From Paracyclopina nana (taxonomy: Eukaryota; Arthropoda; Copepoda; Cyclopoida; Cyclopettidae), in contig JAGUCH010000002.1 in NCBI GenBank assembly GCA_019096065.1, forward strand, positions 12,350,501 to 12,414,500: a stretch of DNA of 64,000 bases, read 5' to 3'. Each line of letters opens with the position of its first letter. Within the stretch, counting starts at the first letter, position 1. The translations under genes and the position numbers were made by a program. Shown one piece after another: positions 47,366 to 59,579 of the stretch. Under the pieces are notes generated by a model. That model had not been told where the DNA came from. It searched no databases and worked only from the letters and a program-made list of their open reading frames with translations.

Positions 47366-50300
47366 CTAGTGATTGCTTCTTTTGGCAAGCTCAGGGAAAA
47401 GCTCTTCGAGGACGACATCTAATAAAATATAGGTGAGCTGTAAGAAAAAGTTAGGACTCAAAAGTTTGACAATTTATGATCTTTTATAGCTGACCTGTTT
47501 GCTAAGGATCGGGTCTTGAAGGCTGTCGAACACAAACTGTATGCCATCCTCGTACTGCGCTTGACCAGCCAAAGGCTGAACAAAAGGCCTGAGAAAATTG
47601 CGAAAGTTATCCAATGCTTGCTCCTTTTTGAGTCGTTTTTCTATGTCAGCCTGCTCCTCAGTGACATTTAGGCGGCTGCTATCAAAGAGTGAAGCCTCCA
47701 CAAGCTTCACCAAATAGGCAACCCTATTAGGGCATAGCACGGCAGCTAGTTTTGACCTTATGCCATAGTCAACCAGATGATCAAAGCTTTTTCTGACGAC
47801 GATTCCCACCCCATGCAGCAACTGCAGCAGGAACGGAGAGACTTTGAAAAGTGTGGCAGCCAAGTAGAAAATAACATTGAACACGCCAGTTTCTTGGCGA
47901 ATTTTGTGCGTTTCCACGCTTGCAAAAACTGGGCCTTGACGGGGATATTTGACAAGGTTGAAGATGTTGGCAAACACTTTATGTGGCTCTATCACTCTGG
48001 CAGAGTGGTCATCATGTTCATCGTAGCTTCCAATTACGCTATCGTACCTGCAAACAGCAATGATCCTCATGAAGACTGTAAAAGTCCTAAATTCAAATAT
48101 TACCTTGGCTTGGAGGGTGGGGACAAGGTTGAGGCCACAAAGTTGTCAATGAACAGCTGTAAGCTCTGGCCTCTCTCTTTGGAGGTCAATTTTATGGGGT
48201 TCACTTTATTGATGATCTTGCCAACGCCAAATGTTGTGGAGTTGGCAAGAGTGAATTCTTCCGAGGAAGTCAGAAAAGTGAACAAAATGTCCGATTCCTT
48301 TAAAAATGGCTTCCTTAGTAGCCCACCCAGGAACTCTTCAAAGGGTTTCATTTTTGATTGCAATACATCGAGGTCTTTGGTGACAAATAAGTTCACCTTG
48401 GGTGGCAAATGCAAATCCTCAAATTGGCCATGAAACTCTGTCAGCTTGGATTCCAGAGTGTAAAATTCAGAGTACTTGCGAAACACTGTCCACTGCAAGT
48501 CTTCTGCATTTTCCATAGTTGAGGTTATGTCAATTCTTTGCACCTAAAAACCACTCAATATGACGAGGGAAGTTAAATGAGACAAATCTGAAGGATCACC
48601 TCTACCACAAAAATGAAGAACTTCTTGCCATTTTCATCTTGCTTGGTAGCCACGCGAGGAATTTGGACTCTCCAGGCTGACAGGTCTTTGTATTCCAGAA
48701 TGCTGCCCAATCCAGGCTTGATGCTCGTTAGTGTTTCATCTCCTTCGTCACCATCCATGATGTCTTCAGTACACATGTCAGCAATGTCAAAGGCAGGATC
48801 AGTTGGAGCATCAATGATACCCTCCATGGATTTCCCCAAAACTCCTTGCTTCAACTTTGATAATCCTTTGCCAATCCCGGCTTTCACATTCATATCTTTG
48901 CTCCTGGAAAAGAATAAGATTTTCAAAATGGCATATCTTTGGCTCGCATAAAAATAAAGCAAGAGGAGGAAAAAGTGAAATAGCAGAAGCTAGACATTAT
49001 ATGTGCAATAGGACATTTTTTGTACAACAAGCCCAGTTTTATGTGCAGAGTGAACATGGAATTTCTTTAATAACCTTGAGAGCACACTAGAAACAGGGGA
49101 AACCCCACCCATAAATGAGGGCGTGGCGGTCATGAAAAGTTTCATGGGAGAAGACATTGTGTTATAGCCAGCTTTTTTCATCCTCCTCCCAAGGCTGGTT
49201 GTCGTTGAAGACTTTTTTAACACAGGCGGTCTCGATTTCGGAAATGTGTTGGATTTCTGGCTTGTTTCATCCATTGGCTCAATGGGAAATCCAAAGCTAT
49301 CAAGGATTGCAGTGGCTCCAGTTGATTTTGAGCTATCATCAAGTAAGCACGGTAGGGTCATTTTTGTGCCAACCAAAAAGTTATTTTTTAAACTGCTATG
49401 GTCCTACCGTGCATGCTTGAAAGTGTTGCCATCATCCTCTGAGCCTATGGACAAGCTTCTGGACTTCTTGCTCATCAAACTTGTCAAGGAGACAGACCTG
49501 TCTCCAATGGAAGCCAAAGCTGAAGATCTTACCAAGTCGATTTCTGAGGAGCTCTTGCTTGGATTCTCGTCCTCTTCGTCAGTATCATAAAATTTACTCA
49601 TGCTTTTGTGAGGGGAAGGAGTTTTCACAAAAGGCAGCTTTCTCACGTTAGAAAACCAGAATTTCCATAACATCCTCAATTAATGAAACAAAGGGTGAAA
49701 TAAAAACTAATAAGCTGATTAGAGCTAAACTAATAAAAAGTCGAGCTAGGTGTGCATGTTATAAAACATGTGAGCTTAATGGTTATGCTTACTTTGACGC
49801 ATTTTTGTCTGTTCCTTCGGATGCCCCCAAATCTCGCTTTCCAAGCAAGTACGTGAAATACTGCATGATTGATTGATTGAATTGGATAATTTTAAGATTT
49901 TAATGAACACAACTCACCTCCTCGCTTTTGAAGAAAGAAGGGCAGTACTTAGATTCGAGGCTGCTGTAGACTTCCTCATAAGCCTTGAACAAAGGAGGAG
50001 TAGACCTAAGCTGGACCACGTTGCTCATAGGACCACTCAAAACTGAAATTGAAACCAGACTGACATAGTCATGGTGAGCATTATAAAATGGGCATACTTA
50101 GATGAATTTCTGCCACCAAACTTGGGCTGACATTCACTTTATGCTCAGCATTGCTCTTGAAATGCAAGTTATAGAGGCTCATGGCATCATCGTGTAGGTT
50201 TTTCATGTCATCCTCACTGAGCTCTGGGCTCATAATTTTCTTATTGAATTCCTCTATCAAAACAATGAAAAAATAAAAATTGTTCGTTTCAGCTTCATAC

Positions 50301-52582
50301 AATCTTTGCAAGTGGAACTCACCAACTGCTAGGCAAAAATGCAACTGATCAATAGCTTGCTTTTCTTTCAGAAAGTTCATAAATGCAAAGAGAGACGTTT
50401 CATTTTTCAGGATGGTTGACATATCAATGCGTAGGGCCTGCAACCAAAAAAAGTAGTCAAAGTTAATAAAATACGGATTTGAAATAGAGAGCATGCAAAC
50501 GCACGGAGTTTTGCGAATTTCCATGCGTCTTCGCAAATTTGCCCAATAATTCCACTTTAGCTCCAGAGGCTGGAGGAAACTTTCGGCTTGGTCCGGGATG
50601 AAATGCTAAGGCTAAAATTGGATTGGCTGTCATGTCAGGATTCCCAACCAGGTCAAGAACAGGCTGCAAAACTGCTCCAAATAATAGATCTTTGATTAGA
50701 TCATTCATCGTCCTACGAATCATGAATGTTGATTGGATTTTTTGCAAACATGACATAAAGCGTGTAAATACTTGGAAGATCTGTATCTGGGAGGCAGCAA
50801 AAGAGGCACCAACGACGAGGAGATTTCATGGACATAATCAACCTCTTTGACGCGACTTAATGCAGCTGGATGGAGACGAGGCCCAACAAAGTCCATGTAA
50901 GCTTCTCGCAACTCCAGGTTGATTTCTCTCGTGTTGAGAGGGGATCTGACAAAATTATCCGCATGGATCAGAGCATCAATGTGGCTCAGCCCTATTGGAA
51001 TGACTCTTTTGACAATCAAATCAGTGAGGTCCACCTGAAATCGAAATGTATCACAGAGAAGACATTAACATATTTCGGGAGCTTTATTACCTTAAGAAGC
51101 CTTTTGGTCAAAATGGCCACAGAATGCCTGAGAACATATCGTATTTCTTGCATAAAGTCCTCATCGTAGGAGATTTCTCTGTACCAAAAATAGACATACT
51201 CTTCTAGAAGTCTCTCAAAGAACTCCCCTAAGGCAGAGTCCACCTCGACAGGAACAGATAAGTTAGAGTAAGGCTCAAAATCTAAATGAGCCAAGCAGTT
51301 TTGCTTTTTGCACTGGCCACACCTGAACCCATCATGGAGGCTTGGAGCTACCCAACTTGAAATGAAATTAGGTAATTGGTGGCCTTGGCTCAAGCTAAAA
51401 GGGACTTTGATCAGATAGGAGCTCATGCACTAGCATTTTTCTTACTCTAAAGCAATCGAGAGCAATGTGGCTCCGAAGCAAAAAGATGTGACCAATAAGA
51501 CCGCGGCAGAAACGCTGAAAAAAGAAGGAAATTTATTCAGTGATGTCTTTCTTAGACAAGCATTTTGCCTCGATTCGAGCAATCAACTTTCTGCCATAAA
51601 AATCCCTAAATTCTTCGGGCAAGTCATCTAATTGGTGCCAAACATTATCAAGCATTCGGAGGGCTTTAGCACCTGCAACAACATCCTTATTTCCATATGG
51701 ATCTTTCTTGTCATAAAAGTCATTCGGGAGGTTTTTCCAAAACACATTGACAGCTATGCCAGCCTCGATGGCTTTCATGTTGTGAAACCAAAGAGCAGGG
51801 ATGAAGAGGATGTCACCTGGCTCCAGATGAGCTCTGAAGCTGGCCGCATTTTTCAGCCTCGGAAACTGTGCGTCAAGATCTGGATCAGAAAAATCAATCA
51901 CCCTGGACTTGTCTCCATCCAAGTAGAGATTGAAAGCTTCATTGGGTGGCCATAAAATGGCTGTTTTCCTGCCAACGACTTGAACATAGACATTATCCAT
52001 GATGTCATAGTGAGTCCAAACCCTCACACCAGGCGATGAAAGCCTCAACACAGACGAGAAAAATCGATCAGGATCGAAGAAGTGTGAATTGTCAAACTTG
52101 AAGTCGGCTTGCAGACCGGGGAAATCAGCTCTGAAGTCAGCCTTGACTTGTCCTCGTGGATCATCTCCGAGTGATCGAAGGTAGTACTGCTCCTCTCCAG
52201 AATTGTCAATGAAAATCTTCTCGACCAACTGCTTCAAATTCATAGACATGTACTTGAAATTTTTCGCCAAAAAGTCCATTCGGTTCACTTCGGCTTTTGA
52301 CACTTGATGAACTTTGGCGTCTTTGTCTTCAATGTTGGCCATTAAATGGACCGGATCTGCCCACAGCTCCAGACACTGGCCAAGATCATAGCCCTTGAGG
52401 ATGGCCGGCAGACGGGTGTCGCCCAGGTGGTCCCGAAATTGGGACAAGCTCTCAAAAATCTTGACTGATTCAGTCGACATTTCTTACCTCACGGCGAGAG
52501 ACAGGGCAACAAAGGCCAATATAGTGACGACCAAAACGCGGTGGACGAAGACAACTTCAAGATGAACACCACCAACTCGCAT
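47366..52582 (-). CDS. SNX14: Sorting nexin 14 (PXA-RGS-PX-nexin_C)
   Basis: Fifteen exons join in frame to about 1098 aa: 52582-52488, 51514-51446, 51394-51091, 51034-50772, 50712-50505, 50437-50323, 50253-50098, 50042-49918, 49860-49793, 49674-49408, 49332-49075, 48903-48600, 48543-48104, 48047-47495 and 47437-47366. SNX14 is an ER-anchored lipid-transfer/lipid-droplet contact protein. Two N-terminal helices (VLVVTILAFVALSLAV and VSAAVLLVTSFCFG) are followed by RCGQCKKQNC and a PXA domain (YVYFWYREISYDEDF). Then come an RGS-like domain (LFAFMNFLKEKQAID), a PX domain (VFRKYSEFYTLESKLTEFHG) and nexin_C ending LTYILLDVVLEELFPELA. Exon 1 is assigned from phase, consensus AG|GTAAGA and hydrophobicity. 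Intron 1 (52487-51515) contains the entire TYW5 coding sequence. Confidence 0.9.
51533..52480 (-). CDS. TYW5: tRNA wybutosine hydroxylase TYW5 (JmjC)
   Basis: A single uninterrupted 315-aa frame from ATG 52480. TYW5 is the Fe(II)/2-oxoglutarate JmjC enzyme that hydroxylates wybutosine on tRNA-Phe. Seen: YYLRSLGDDPRGQVKADF, SPGVRVWTHYDIMDN (Fe ligands His157 and Asp159), LEPGDILFIPALWFHN (His233), then VFWKNLPNDFYDKKDPYGNK and the final LPEEFRDFYGRKL. It lacks introns and lies wholly inside intron 1 of SNX14 on the same strand. Its ATG is 7 nt from that intron's donor, and its stop is followed after 18 nt by the intron's acceptor. In an unspliced transcript the SNX14 frame stops at TAA three bases before this ATG. 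Confidence 0.95.
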   Translation of the reverse strand: MSTESVKIFESLSQFRDHLGDTRLPAILKGYDLGQCLELWADPVHLMANIEDKDAKVHQVSKAEVNRMDFLAKNFKYMSMNLKQLVEKIFIDNSGEEQYYLRSLGDDPRGQVKADFRADFPGLQADFKFDNSHFFDPDRFFSSVLRLSSPGVRVWTHYDIMDNVYVQVVGRKTAILWPPNEAFNLYLDGDKSRVIDFSDPDLDAQFPRLKNAASFRAHLEPGDILFIPALWFHNMKAIEAGIAVNVFWKNLPNDFYDKKDPYGNKDVVAGAKALRMLDNVWHQLDDLPEEFRDFYGRKLIARIEAKCLSKKDITE

Positions 52583-52924
52583 GATTGGGCTCTTAAATCG
52601 TCATTTTGAAGCTGGGCGTTGTTATTCTTGCTACTTCAGCGATTTGTTTACACATACGTTGACACAACAGCGTTTCCCGACAAAATTAAAAAGTAGACCG
52701 CTTGCTGTTAAGAAAATCGGGCCACAAATCAGTTGCTGCTCTACTTTGCCTTAACTGCTCGAATTGGCTTAACTGGTCTGGGCGGTCTGGGCTGATACTG
52801 ATTTGTGATTAAATATGAGTTCCCATGAAGCAAAGTGAGGCATTCAAAAGCACAAATGTCAAATTGTTGGTTAAATCAGGTTTATTATAGCTGACACAGG
52901 CTCCTTCTGGCATTTCTTTTTTAT
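52583..52924. promoter_or_regulatory. Upstream region of the SNX14/TYW5 locus
   Basis: 342 bp between the SNX14 start (-) and the stop of the Thr-rich protein gene (-). It must hold the SNX14 promoter (and perhaps that of TYW5) plus the 3' UTR of the Thr-rich gene; TTTATT near 52872 reads AATAAA on the minus strand. No TATA box is evident. Confidence 0.45.
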
Positions 52925-53405
52925 TCAACCCAATTGAATAGTTCCAAAAGTGGGGCTGTTAAAGTTCAGGGCATTTCCCAGTTGTCCCAGCACTGAAGAG
53001 AAGAATCCTGGCTGCTGTGTGGTTGTTGTTTCCTCAGTAGCTGTTGTTGTAGTGGTTGTGGTAGTTGCGGTAGTAGATGTGGTGGTTGTGGTTGTGGTTG
53101 TAGTAGTAGTTGTGGTTGATGTGGTGAATTCAATTTTCTGCAGGACTGGTAGGCTGTTGTCCACCTTCACAGGTGTCCCTTGAACAGCATTCACGAGCAG
53201 CTTGAGTTCATCTGACAATTGGGGCTCCTCTTTTGCAGAGATTGGAAGTGAGCTCACATCTTCACCTTTGACAGGCCTAAAATTTAAATGCCTTTGATTA
53301 GCTGAATTAAGTCTATGGGTATAGTTTTTCTATAATTTACTCTTGAGGCCTAGACGTTCCCCTATGCAAAATGAGGAGTAAAAGGAGGGTTTTGCACCAA
53401 ATCAT
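52925..53405 (-). CDS. Secreted Thr-rich (mucin-like) protein, 138 aa
   Basis: Exons 53405-53341 and 53276-52925 join in phase 2 (GA|GTAAAT..TTTAG|G). The signal peptide is MIWCKTLLLLLILHRG. The body is short and acidic (KEEPQLSDELKLLVNAV), then a run of about 45 residues that is almost all threonine (with a few Ser/Ala), then EETTTTQQPGFFSSVLGQL to the end. The poly-Thr segment is coded by mixed ACC/ACT/ACA codons, so it is not a pure microsatellite. Dense O-glycosylation is expected. No family is recognised; similar small mucin-like proteins occur in arthropod cuticle and gut lining. Confidence 0.7.
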
Positions 53406-53623
53406 GGTTAAAGTTACACTGAAGCACCTCGAGCTTATTCTGTGGCCAAAAACAGTTAGAAGAGAAACTCCAACTGGTATTACCAGTTTGCATCCAGGTT
53501 TTTTCTGATGGGCTATGTATGGCAACATGGGCAGGCTCCAGGGCATTTTTTGCTGCACTAGGTGCTGCTATGCAGTTTAAAGATATATCGCGAAGATTTA
53601 CCTTTTTGGCAAGGTTATGGCAA

Positions 53624-54280
53624 TTATCCAACTGGCCTCCTTAATTGACCCAAGGCATCATAGGCAGGCTCTAATGGGTCCCAAGCATTACTTGCATTGC
53701 TTGGAGGGCTGATTTGGATTGTGATTGAAGGAATTGCAGGAGTTACCTCCACTGCTAGTACAGGATTATTGCACTGGTATTTCTCTATCCTCTCTTGCTT
53801 TAGTCTGTTGAGGGCTTGGGCACAGGCCACCATAATCACTAGACCCTTGGCTACATGAAAGCTTAGACTGATGCCACCCACAGATAGGTATGGAGTCCTA
53901 TAATTAAATCCACCATTGACGCTGTCAACTTTTAGGGTACTTCATAGAAAAGCAAATCTGGGTGGGTACGTGAAAAAACTCATTGAAAGCGAAATTATTT
54001 TTTACCTATAGGTGTAAATGATCCATACAATGGAAATGGCCACCAAAGGCCCCAGCCTGAAAGCTGCTACAGCCAACAAGTGGCCAAACTTGCCCTTGCT
54101 TATAAAGATCATCTCCAGCAGAGACAGCAAAACGCTGCAGCTGGCTGAGGCTAAAACAAGGCTGTGAACCAGAGGATTTGGAAAAGGTACCAGATTCTCC
54201 ACCAGAAAAAGAATAAAAGACAACACCAGATCAAGCTGGCTTAGAGTTGTCAGCACTTTGATGCTTATGCAACCAGCCAT
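53624..54280 (-). CDS. Four-helix membrane protein, 182 aa
   Basis: Exons 54280-54006 and 53897-53624 join in phase 2 (AG|GTAAAA..ATTATAG|G). Four hydrophobic stretches are visible: LDLVLSFILFLVENLV, LVLASASCSVLLSLLEMIF, LLAVAAFRLGPLVAISIVW and ISLSFHVAKGLVIMVACAQ. A hydrophilic tail of about 75 residues follows, rich in Pro/Asn/Ala (IPSITIQISPPSNASNAWD). The layout resembles the small four-helix proteins common in arthropods (for example DUF4728), but no diagnostic motif is seen. It lies on the same strand as, and 218 bp upstream of, the Thr-rich gene. Function unknown. Confidence 0.65.
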
Positions 54281-54900
54281 TTTATGCTTACTGTCATTTA
54301 GAAAGCCCCTTGTGCTACTGAGGAAAGAAAGCCTTTAATTTTTGAGCAAGCTAGCAAGCAACAGCTGAACATTAACGCACCTCCTGGTTTTTCTACCGAA
54401 AATTTTCCACAAAGGGGCAAAACAAAACTTTTTAGCAATGCAGATCAAATAACGGAATTCAGGTTTAAAAATACGGTGGTATCTGATCCAGTCATGGTTG
54501 ACTAGAAACTAGTATAGCAAAAAAGGAGGCACTCTTATAAGTGACCTTGGTCTATCAAATAATCGATGATATAATGCATGTGGTCAAGTTTCGAGTTTGG
54601 GCCAGGATTAATTAAAACGAAAGCTAGTAAATGCCCTTGTGATAGAGAATCCGATCAAAGTGGAGTGTACTCTATAAAATGGTGAAATGGATACAACAGG
54701 ATGAGAGAGAGTCTATTTCGCATAAAAACTGCACTTGTGCTCTAAGCTGGAATAATAATTAAAAACAAAATTCATTTGGAGGGCGGGGGTAAAATGCTAC
54801 ATAAAAAATCGGATCCATCACCAATGTGTAGTAACAGTTGATCATTTCTTTTTACAATTGGACTTCGTCACAGCTCATTACACGAAAAACGCCAGTGTTT
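54281..54900. other. Intergenic region
   Basis: 620 bp between the 3' end of SURF4 (-) and the start of the four-helix protein gene (-). AT-rich; presumably the promoter of the latter. No further structure seen. Confidence 0.5.
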
Positions 54901-56405
<1,505 letters not shown>

Positions 56406-57692
56406 TGCCCTGATATGTCACTGAAATCTTCACAGAAACCGACCCCAACTCGAGTAGCAGTGAGCAGTTCCAAAATGGCTGCGGACAAGTTAATTTTCTT
56501 CCTCCGTCTGCTGAGTTGACCGCTGAGCTCGACCAAGAACAGCAACAGATTTCACTCAGTAAGATTTTCCAATTTACTCTGGGTCGGAAAAGACCCGAGC
56601 CTGTAAAAAGGACATGAACATGAACATTTCACATTTCAGTGTTTCACACTTTCTTGTTGTTCGACCAAAAATGTCTTGTAAAATGGTAATGTAAGGCCTT
56701 CAATTTTTGTTCGCGAGCTACCTTTAGGGTGACAGCAGGTGGAATTTGAATTATTTCATAGTTGCCAATTCGCGAGAAATTCATTAAGCTTATTGAAAAC
56801 TTAAAATAGATCCTGTACATTTAATTTTTGTTTACTATGTTAATGAATCAATAAATATGAGCAAATGTTATAAACTCAGCAACATTTTTTCCAGTCTCGT
56901 ATTAATTCACGTACAACAGCATCGATGCCTTAAAAGATATGATACAATATTTGTCGTTTTTGACAGCGTAGGTTGCGTCAGCGGAAAAAGCGACTACGTG
57001 AGTCAAAATAATGTAGCTTACAATGGCATTCTAGGATAAGCCCTGTGTAGGCTTCTTTTCAATTGTTTTAGCTTTCTTGTCTTGAAATCGTTAGAGAAAA
57101 ACTCACATTAATTGGATTTCTTATCAAATGATCTATCAATCAAAAATTGACCAACTTAAAAGTCTTAGTTCCATGAAAAATGTTCAGTGATTTTATTCAA
57201 TATAAAATATTAACACATATTACCTTATGATAATAAATTTACTTTTACGTATGTAACTATTATTTGTATGAGCATCAGGCAGCTAGGAATTTTAATGTTT
57301 ACACATTTCATTATAAAGCATCAATGTCAGCTGACGTGAATCCATATTTATTGTGCGAAAGTAACGAAACCCTCTACAATTGACTGTAATGCTTCAGATT
57401 ATTTTTCCGTCAAATCACAACATTGTTTTCTCCGGCATTCTTCTACCGATATTTAATCGTTGTGATTTTTTTGTTTTACAGAATTCCAAGGGCGGCTTTT
57501 GAGTGTTTCACCGGCGAATGGAGAGGTTAATCTTCTTAAGGTAGTGAACAAGACAGTTAAAAACATCAGCCTCAGGTAAATAATCTCGACCCTGGTGTAG
57601 CATAGATCTGTGGCAAGAAACTACTTTTCTAATAAAAAATCATTTGGGTGACTCGTGAATGGCAGCTATGATTAAACCGATCAATTTTCAGC
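56406..57692. other. Divergent intergenic region with PNISR 5' UTR intron
   Basis: 1.3 kb between the starts of SURF4 (-) and PNISR (+). A 5' UTR exon of PNISR likely ends CCTCAG at 57575 (donor GTAAAT), with the intron reaching the acceptor CAATTTTCAG at 57691, one base before the ATG. The middle is AT-rich with no supported gene. Confidence 0.55.
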
Positions 57693-59492
57693 ATGTGGAA
57701 CAATGGGAATCCGTATGCCGCCAATCCCATGATGGAAAGCCAGTGGTCAGCTTACTACCAGACGATGCCTACTAGCCAAGTTGACTGGGCTTCACTGGCT
57801 CAACAATGGATTGCCATGAAAAATACTGTTGCTCCACAACCACCTCTTCCGCCTCCAATGCATTTTCAGCCCACACCAATGCCTTCCCTGGTCACTTCTC
57901 AAGCTGCCTTGAGCAACGAGGGCGGTGTGGCAAACATGGATTTGGAAGAAGATGTGGAAGAAGCTACTACGCAGCCTTCGCTAGAATTGTCATCGTCGTC
58001 TACCGGATTTTCAGACGTGTATCACACTAGACCTCATAAAAGTTTTAAGCCAATTGCCGAGGGTCAGCATCCAAAAAGAATTCATCCTCCTCCTCGTAAT
58101 GACTTTGCTCCAATGCCTTCTCATCCTCATCCAATGGGATTTCCAATGGTCGATGATCCTGGTCTTGATGCTGCTGCTCGGAAAAAGCTGCCTGCTTGGA
58201 TCAGAGAGGGCCTGGAAAAGATGGAGAGAGAAAAGCTTAAAAAGGAAGAGTCGGAGTTGAAAGCAAAGCTGAGGGAAGAAAAATTGCGAAAACAACGAGA
58301 ACTAGAGATGAAATCTGAGACAAGTCCACAAAAATCCAAATTTGATGATATGAAGTCAGATGACGAGGAGAACGAGGGAGATGAAGATGAGGAAGTGCCC
58401 GAGGAGCAACCAAGACGAGCCTCTAGGTTTGACCTAGAGGGAGAAGAGGAAACGGCTGCGGAAACGGCTGAGGAAAAGGTTGATGTGGAAGTCACGAAAG
58501 AATGGACCAAAGAAGAGATCCTTGAAGAAATGACTCATGTTCTGCGCAGATGCATGACTGAAATTTTGCTTGAGGTAACCAATGAAGAAATCCATGCTGT
58601 TGCCTCTGATGTGCTCAATGCTGAAATCAACAAAAAGTCTAAGAAGAAGGCTGGACTTGTAATGAATGTTCTTGCTAACTATGGTAGCGATAGTGATTCA
58701 GACAATGAGCAGTCAAAAAAGAATGGTGGTGCATCACCATCATCTGACTCTGATTCTGACTTGGAGAGCAAGATCAAGAAAAAGAAAAGGCAATTCGAAA
58801 AGCTTGAAGTTAACATTTTGGCTGATTGTGAATCAATGGAGAAAAGCTACGAGGAACGCGAAAAGCGTTGGAAAGATGGAATCAGCAAAGATTCTCCTGT
58901 GTTGCCGAATGGAAACACCAATGAGGAGAACGCTGTTACAAACGATAGCAGCTCAAAACCAGAGCCTCCATCTTCATCCAGACGCGAATCTCGGTCAGAG
59001 GATTCAAAGAGGCGCTCAAGGTCCAAGGATCGATCAATTAAAAGAACCAAAAGGAGATCCAGATCTCGGAAGCGGTCGTCCTCAAGATCAAGGAAACGGA
59101 AAAGGTCTGCATCAAGATCCAGAAAAAGGTCTAGGTCTAGATCAAGGAAAAGGTCTAGGTCTAGATCAAGGAATAGGTCTGGCTCTAGATCTAGGAAAGG
59201 TTCTGGCTCCAGATCCAGGAAAAGGTCTAGATCAAGGCAAAGATCTAGGTCAAGAAGGAGGCGATCTGGATCGAGAAAACGCTCTAGGAAGCATTCTTCA
59301 AGGGAACGGAAGTATTCGACATCAACCAAAGAGCTGTCCAAGGATAAGCACGCATCCAGAAGTAGAAGATCCTCTCGATCGAGTGAGCGAAGGAATCGAT
59401 CCAAAGATAGAAAGAAAAAGCATCAAAAGAGAAGACATTCCTCGTCTAGCAGAAGAAGTAGTTCGTCCTCTTCTTCTTCATCTTCAGCTTGA
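57693..59492 (+). CDS. PNISR: Arg/Ser-rich splicing-associated protein PNISR
   Basis: A single coding exon of 599 aa with ATG at 57693, immediately after a 3' splice site. The N-terminus has the family pattern (MWNNGNPYAANP..QVDWASLAQQWIA; human MWDQGG..QIDWAALAQAWIA). The strongest match is KKLPAWIREGLEKMEREKLK (about 160-180). Then come SKFDDMKSDDEENE, EEMTHVLRRCMTEILLEVTN, YGSDSDSDNE and a long RS domain (RSRSRKRSRSRS-type, about 430-590). PNISR is a nuclear-speckle SR-like protein. It is shorter than the human protein (805 aa), mainly in the Pro/Gln-rich N-terminus and RS tail. AATAAA follows at 59494. A 279-codon ORF in another frame is a by-product of the RS repeats. Confidence 0.9.
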   Translation: MWNNGNPYAANPMMESQWSAYYQTMPTSQVDWASLAQQWIAMKNTVAPQPPLPPPMHFQPTPMPSLVTSQAALSNEGGVANMDLEEDVEEATTQPSLELSSSSTGFSDVYHTRPHKSFKPIAEGQHPKRIHPPPRNDFAPMPSHPHPMGFPMVDDPGLDAAARKKLPAWIREGLEKMEREKLKKEESELKAKLREEKLRKQRELEMKSETSPQKSKFDDMKSDDEENEGDEDEEVPEEQPRRASRFDLEGEEETAAETAEEKVDVEVTKEWTKEEILEEMTHVLRRCMTEILLEVTNEEIHAVASDVLNAEINKKSKKKAGLVMNVLANYGSDSDSDNEQSKKNGGASPSSDSDSDLESKIKKKKRQFEKLEVNILADCESMEKSYEEREKRWKDGISKDSPVLPNGNTNEENAVTNDSSSKPEPPSSSRRESRSEDSKRRSRSKDRSIKRTKRRSRSRKRSSSRSRKRKRSASRSRKRSRSRSRKRSRSRSRNRSGSRSRKGSGSRSRKRSRSRQRSRSRRRRSGSRKRSRKHSSRERKYSTSTKELSKDKHASRSRRSSRSSERRNRSKDRKKKHQKRRHSSSSRRSSSSSSSSSSA

Positions 59493-59579
59493 AAATAAAA
59501 TATGAGTTTCTTGCCACAGATGTCATTTCGAGGCTCAAAACGTATACTGTATCCATAAAACCGCTTTCTATTTCTAGTC

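Noticed and set aside
51426-51514. SNX14 starting at an ATG near 51426, or spliced-leader acceptor at 51514 as its 5' end
   Set aside because: That would lose both membrane helices. The ATG lies inside a 51-nt intron (GTAAGA..CCTTTTAG), and splicing from 52488 gives a continuous in-phase protein.
53362-53631. Minus-strand ORF between the four-helix and Thr-rich genes
   Set aside because: No acceptor links it in frame to either gene, and it overlaps the signal-peptide exon of the Thr-rich gene in another frame.
58666-59505. 279-codon ORF overlapping PNISR in another frame
   Set aside because: Arises from the repetitive RS codons; no independent start context or family match.
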